From: an uncultured bacterium
GTDB lineage: Bacteria; Patescibacteriota; Gracilibacteria; Absconditabacterales; Absconditicoccaceae
NCBI GenBank assembly: GCA_916049765.1
Contig: CAJZIX010000024.1
Location: forward strand, 1 to 5,674
DNA length: 5,674 nucleotides
Direction: 5' to 3'
The translations under genes were made by a program, and so were the position numbers. Shown here in pieces: positions 5,141-5,674 of this stretch (position 1 is its first letter; each line of letters starts with the position of its first letter). Below the pieces are notes generated by a model, which saw only the letters and a list, made by a program, of their open reading frames with translations, did no database searches and was not told the DNA's origin.

Positions 5141-5674
5141 ATGAGTGAGATCAAAATTATTAACGCAAAAAAAATCTATCACGATGTCCCTGTTATTGAG
5201 AATTTGAACATTACAATCCCAAAAGGAAGTCTCTTTACCCTTCTTGGGCCTTCAGGGTGTGGGAAAACGACCCTTCTTCGTATGATTGCAGGTTTCAACA
5301 GTATTGAAGACGGAGAATTTTACTTCGATGATACAAAAATCAATAATATGGAACCCAGCAAACGCAATATCGGCATGGTTTTCCAAAACTACGCTATTTT
5401 CCCACATTTGACTGTCCGAGACAATGTTGCTTTTGGTCTTAAGCAAAAGAAGGTTCCAAAAGAAGAATTGATTCAACAAACCAATAAATATCTTGAACTC
5501 ATGCAAATTGCTCAATATGCGGATCGAAAGCCCGATAAACTCAGTGGGGGACAACAACAACGTGTCGCCTTGGCACGTGCCTTAGCCGTTAATCCAAGTG
5601 TTCTCCTCATGGACGAGCCACTTAGTAACCTAGATGCCAAACTTCGCTTGGATATGCGTCAAGCCATTCGAGAA
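5141..5674 (+). CDS. ABC transporter ATP-binding protein, importer type (partial, runs off the right edge)
   Basis: The 178 codons present encode the nucleotide-binding domain that powers the importer from the cytoplasmic face of the membrane. Visible motifs are Walker A GPSGCGKTT (36-44), Q-loop VFQNYAIFPH with Q82, signature LSGGQQQRVALARAL (134-148), Walker B VLLMDEP (154-160) and D-loop SNLD (162-165). The sequence type, with LFTLLGPSGCGKTT and SGGQQQR, is that of the ferric/polyamine/sugar-phosphate importer ATPases (FbpC/AfuC/PotA group), which usually have about 350 residues and a C-terminal regulatory domain; about half is therefore missing. GAGGT (5131-5135) lies five bases before the ATG, and the stop of SBP2 is 12 bases upstream, so the two are surely co-transcribed. 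The reading frame is intact to the edge. The permease gene or genes are expected next, outside the window. Confidence 0.95.
   Translation, partial: MSEIKIINAKKIYHDVPVIENLNITIPKGSLFTLLGPSGCGKTTLLRMIAGFNSIEDGEFYFDDTKINNMEPSKRNIGMVFQNYAIFPHLTVRDNVAFGLKQKKVPKEELIQQTNKYLELMQIAQYADRKPDKLSGGQQQRVALARALAVNPSVLLMDEPLSNLDAKLRLDMRQAIRE

Noticed and set aside
5252..5560. Minus-strand reading frame of 102 codons
   Set aside because: It lies antisense to the ABC ATPase, whose plus-strand motifs (Walker A, Q-loop, signature) show that the plus strand is the coding one.
1..5674. CRISPR array, tRNA, rRNA, riboswitch or insertion sequence
   Set aside because: No regularly spaced direct repeats, tRNA-like cloverleaf, rRNA sequence, long structured leader or transposase reading frame was found on either strand.

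Overview
The window reads as low-GC Gram-positive DNA, most likely Streptococcus of the mitis/pneumoniae group. Three observations point there. The minus-strand peptide at the left edge (MSFYNHKE) is the start of streptococcal leucyl-tRNA synthetase as I remember it. The second solute-binding lipoprotein matches the pneumococcal Pit-type 'iron' lipoprotein as I remember it. A decayed intergenic repeat resembles one common in mitis-group genomes. No database search was possible, so these identifications rest on recall.

Layout: (1) bases 1-26, the first codons of leuS on the minus strand, cut by the window edge. (2) 27-173, a divergent intergenic region with an extended -10 promoter facing each way. 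(3) 174-2586, a two-gene operon for a membrane histidine kinase (LytS/YesM type, extracellular sensor probably of Cache fold) and an AraC-type response regulator; the genes overlap by 8 bases and end at a strong intrinsic terminator. (4) 2587-2878, a gene-free region with the terminator, the decayed repeat and a regulatory region. (5) 2879-3919, a solute-binding lipoprotein, SBP1. (6) 3920-4081, a second regulatory region with a near-consensus CcpA (cre) site. (7) 4082-5128, a paralogous lipoprotein, SBP2 (PitA-like), about 72% identical to SBP1 outside the leader by hand count. (8) 5141 to the edge, the first 178 codons of the ABC transporter ATPase, 12 bases after SBP2. The permease genes presumably follow outside the window.

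How it may work together: the kinase and regulator probably sense an extracellular solute and control one or both lipoprotein genes and the importer. Automatic annotation would call this an iron transporter. However, both lipoproteins lack the adjacent tyrosine pair of classical ferric-binding proteins, the SBP2 promoter region carries a cre-like catabolite-repression site, and the kinase/AraC-regulator/AfuA-like-lipoprotein arrangement resembles HptRSA, the hexose-phosphate sensing system of Staphylococcus aureus. My leading hypothesis is a regulated import system for phosphorylated sugar or another organophosphate, with SBP1 as a second-specificity or sensory lipoprotein. The ligand is not proven by sequence.
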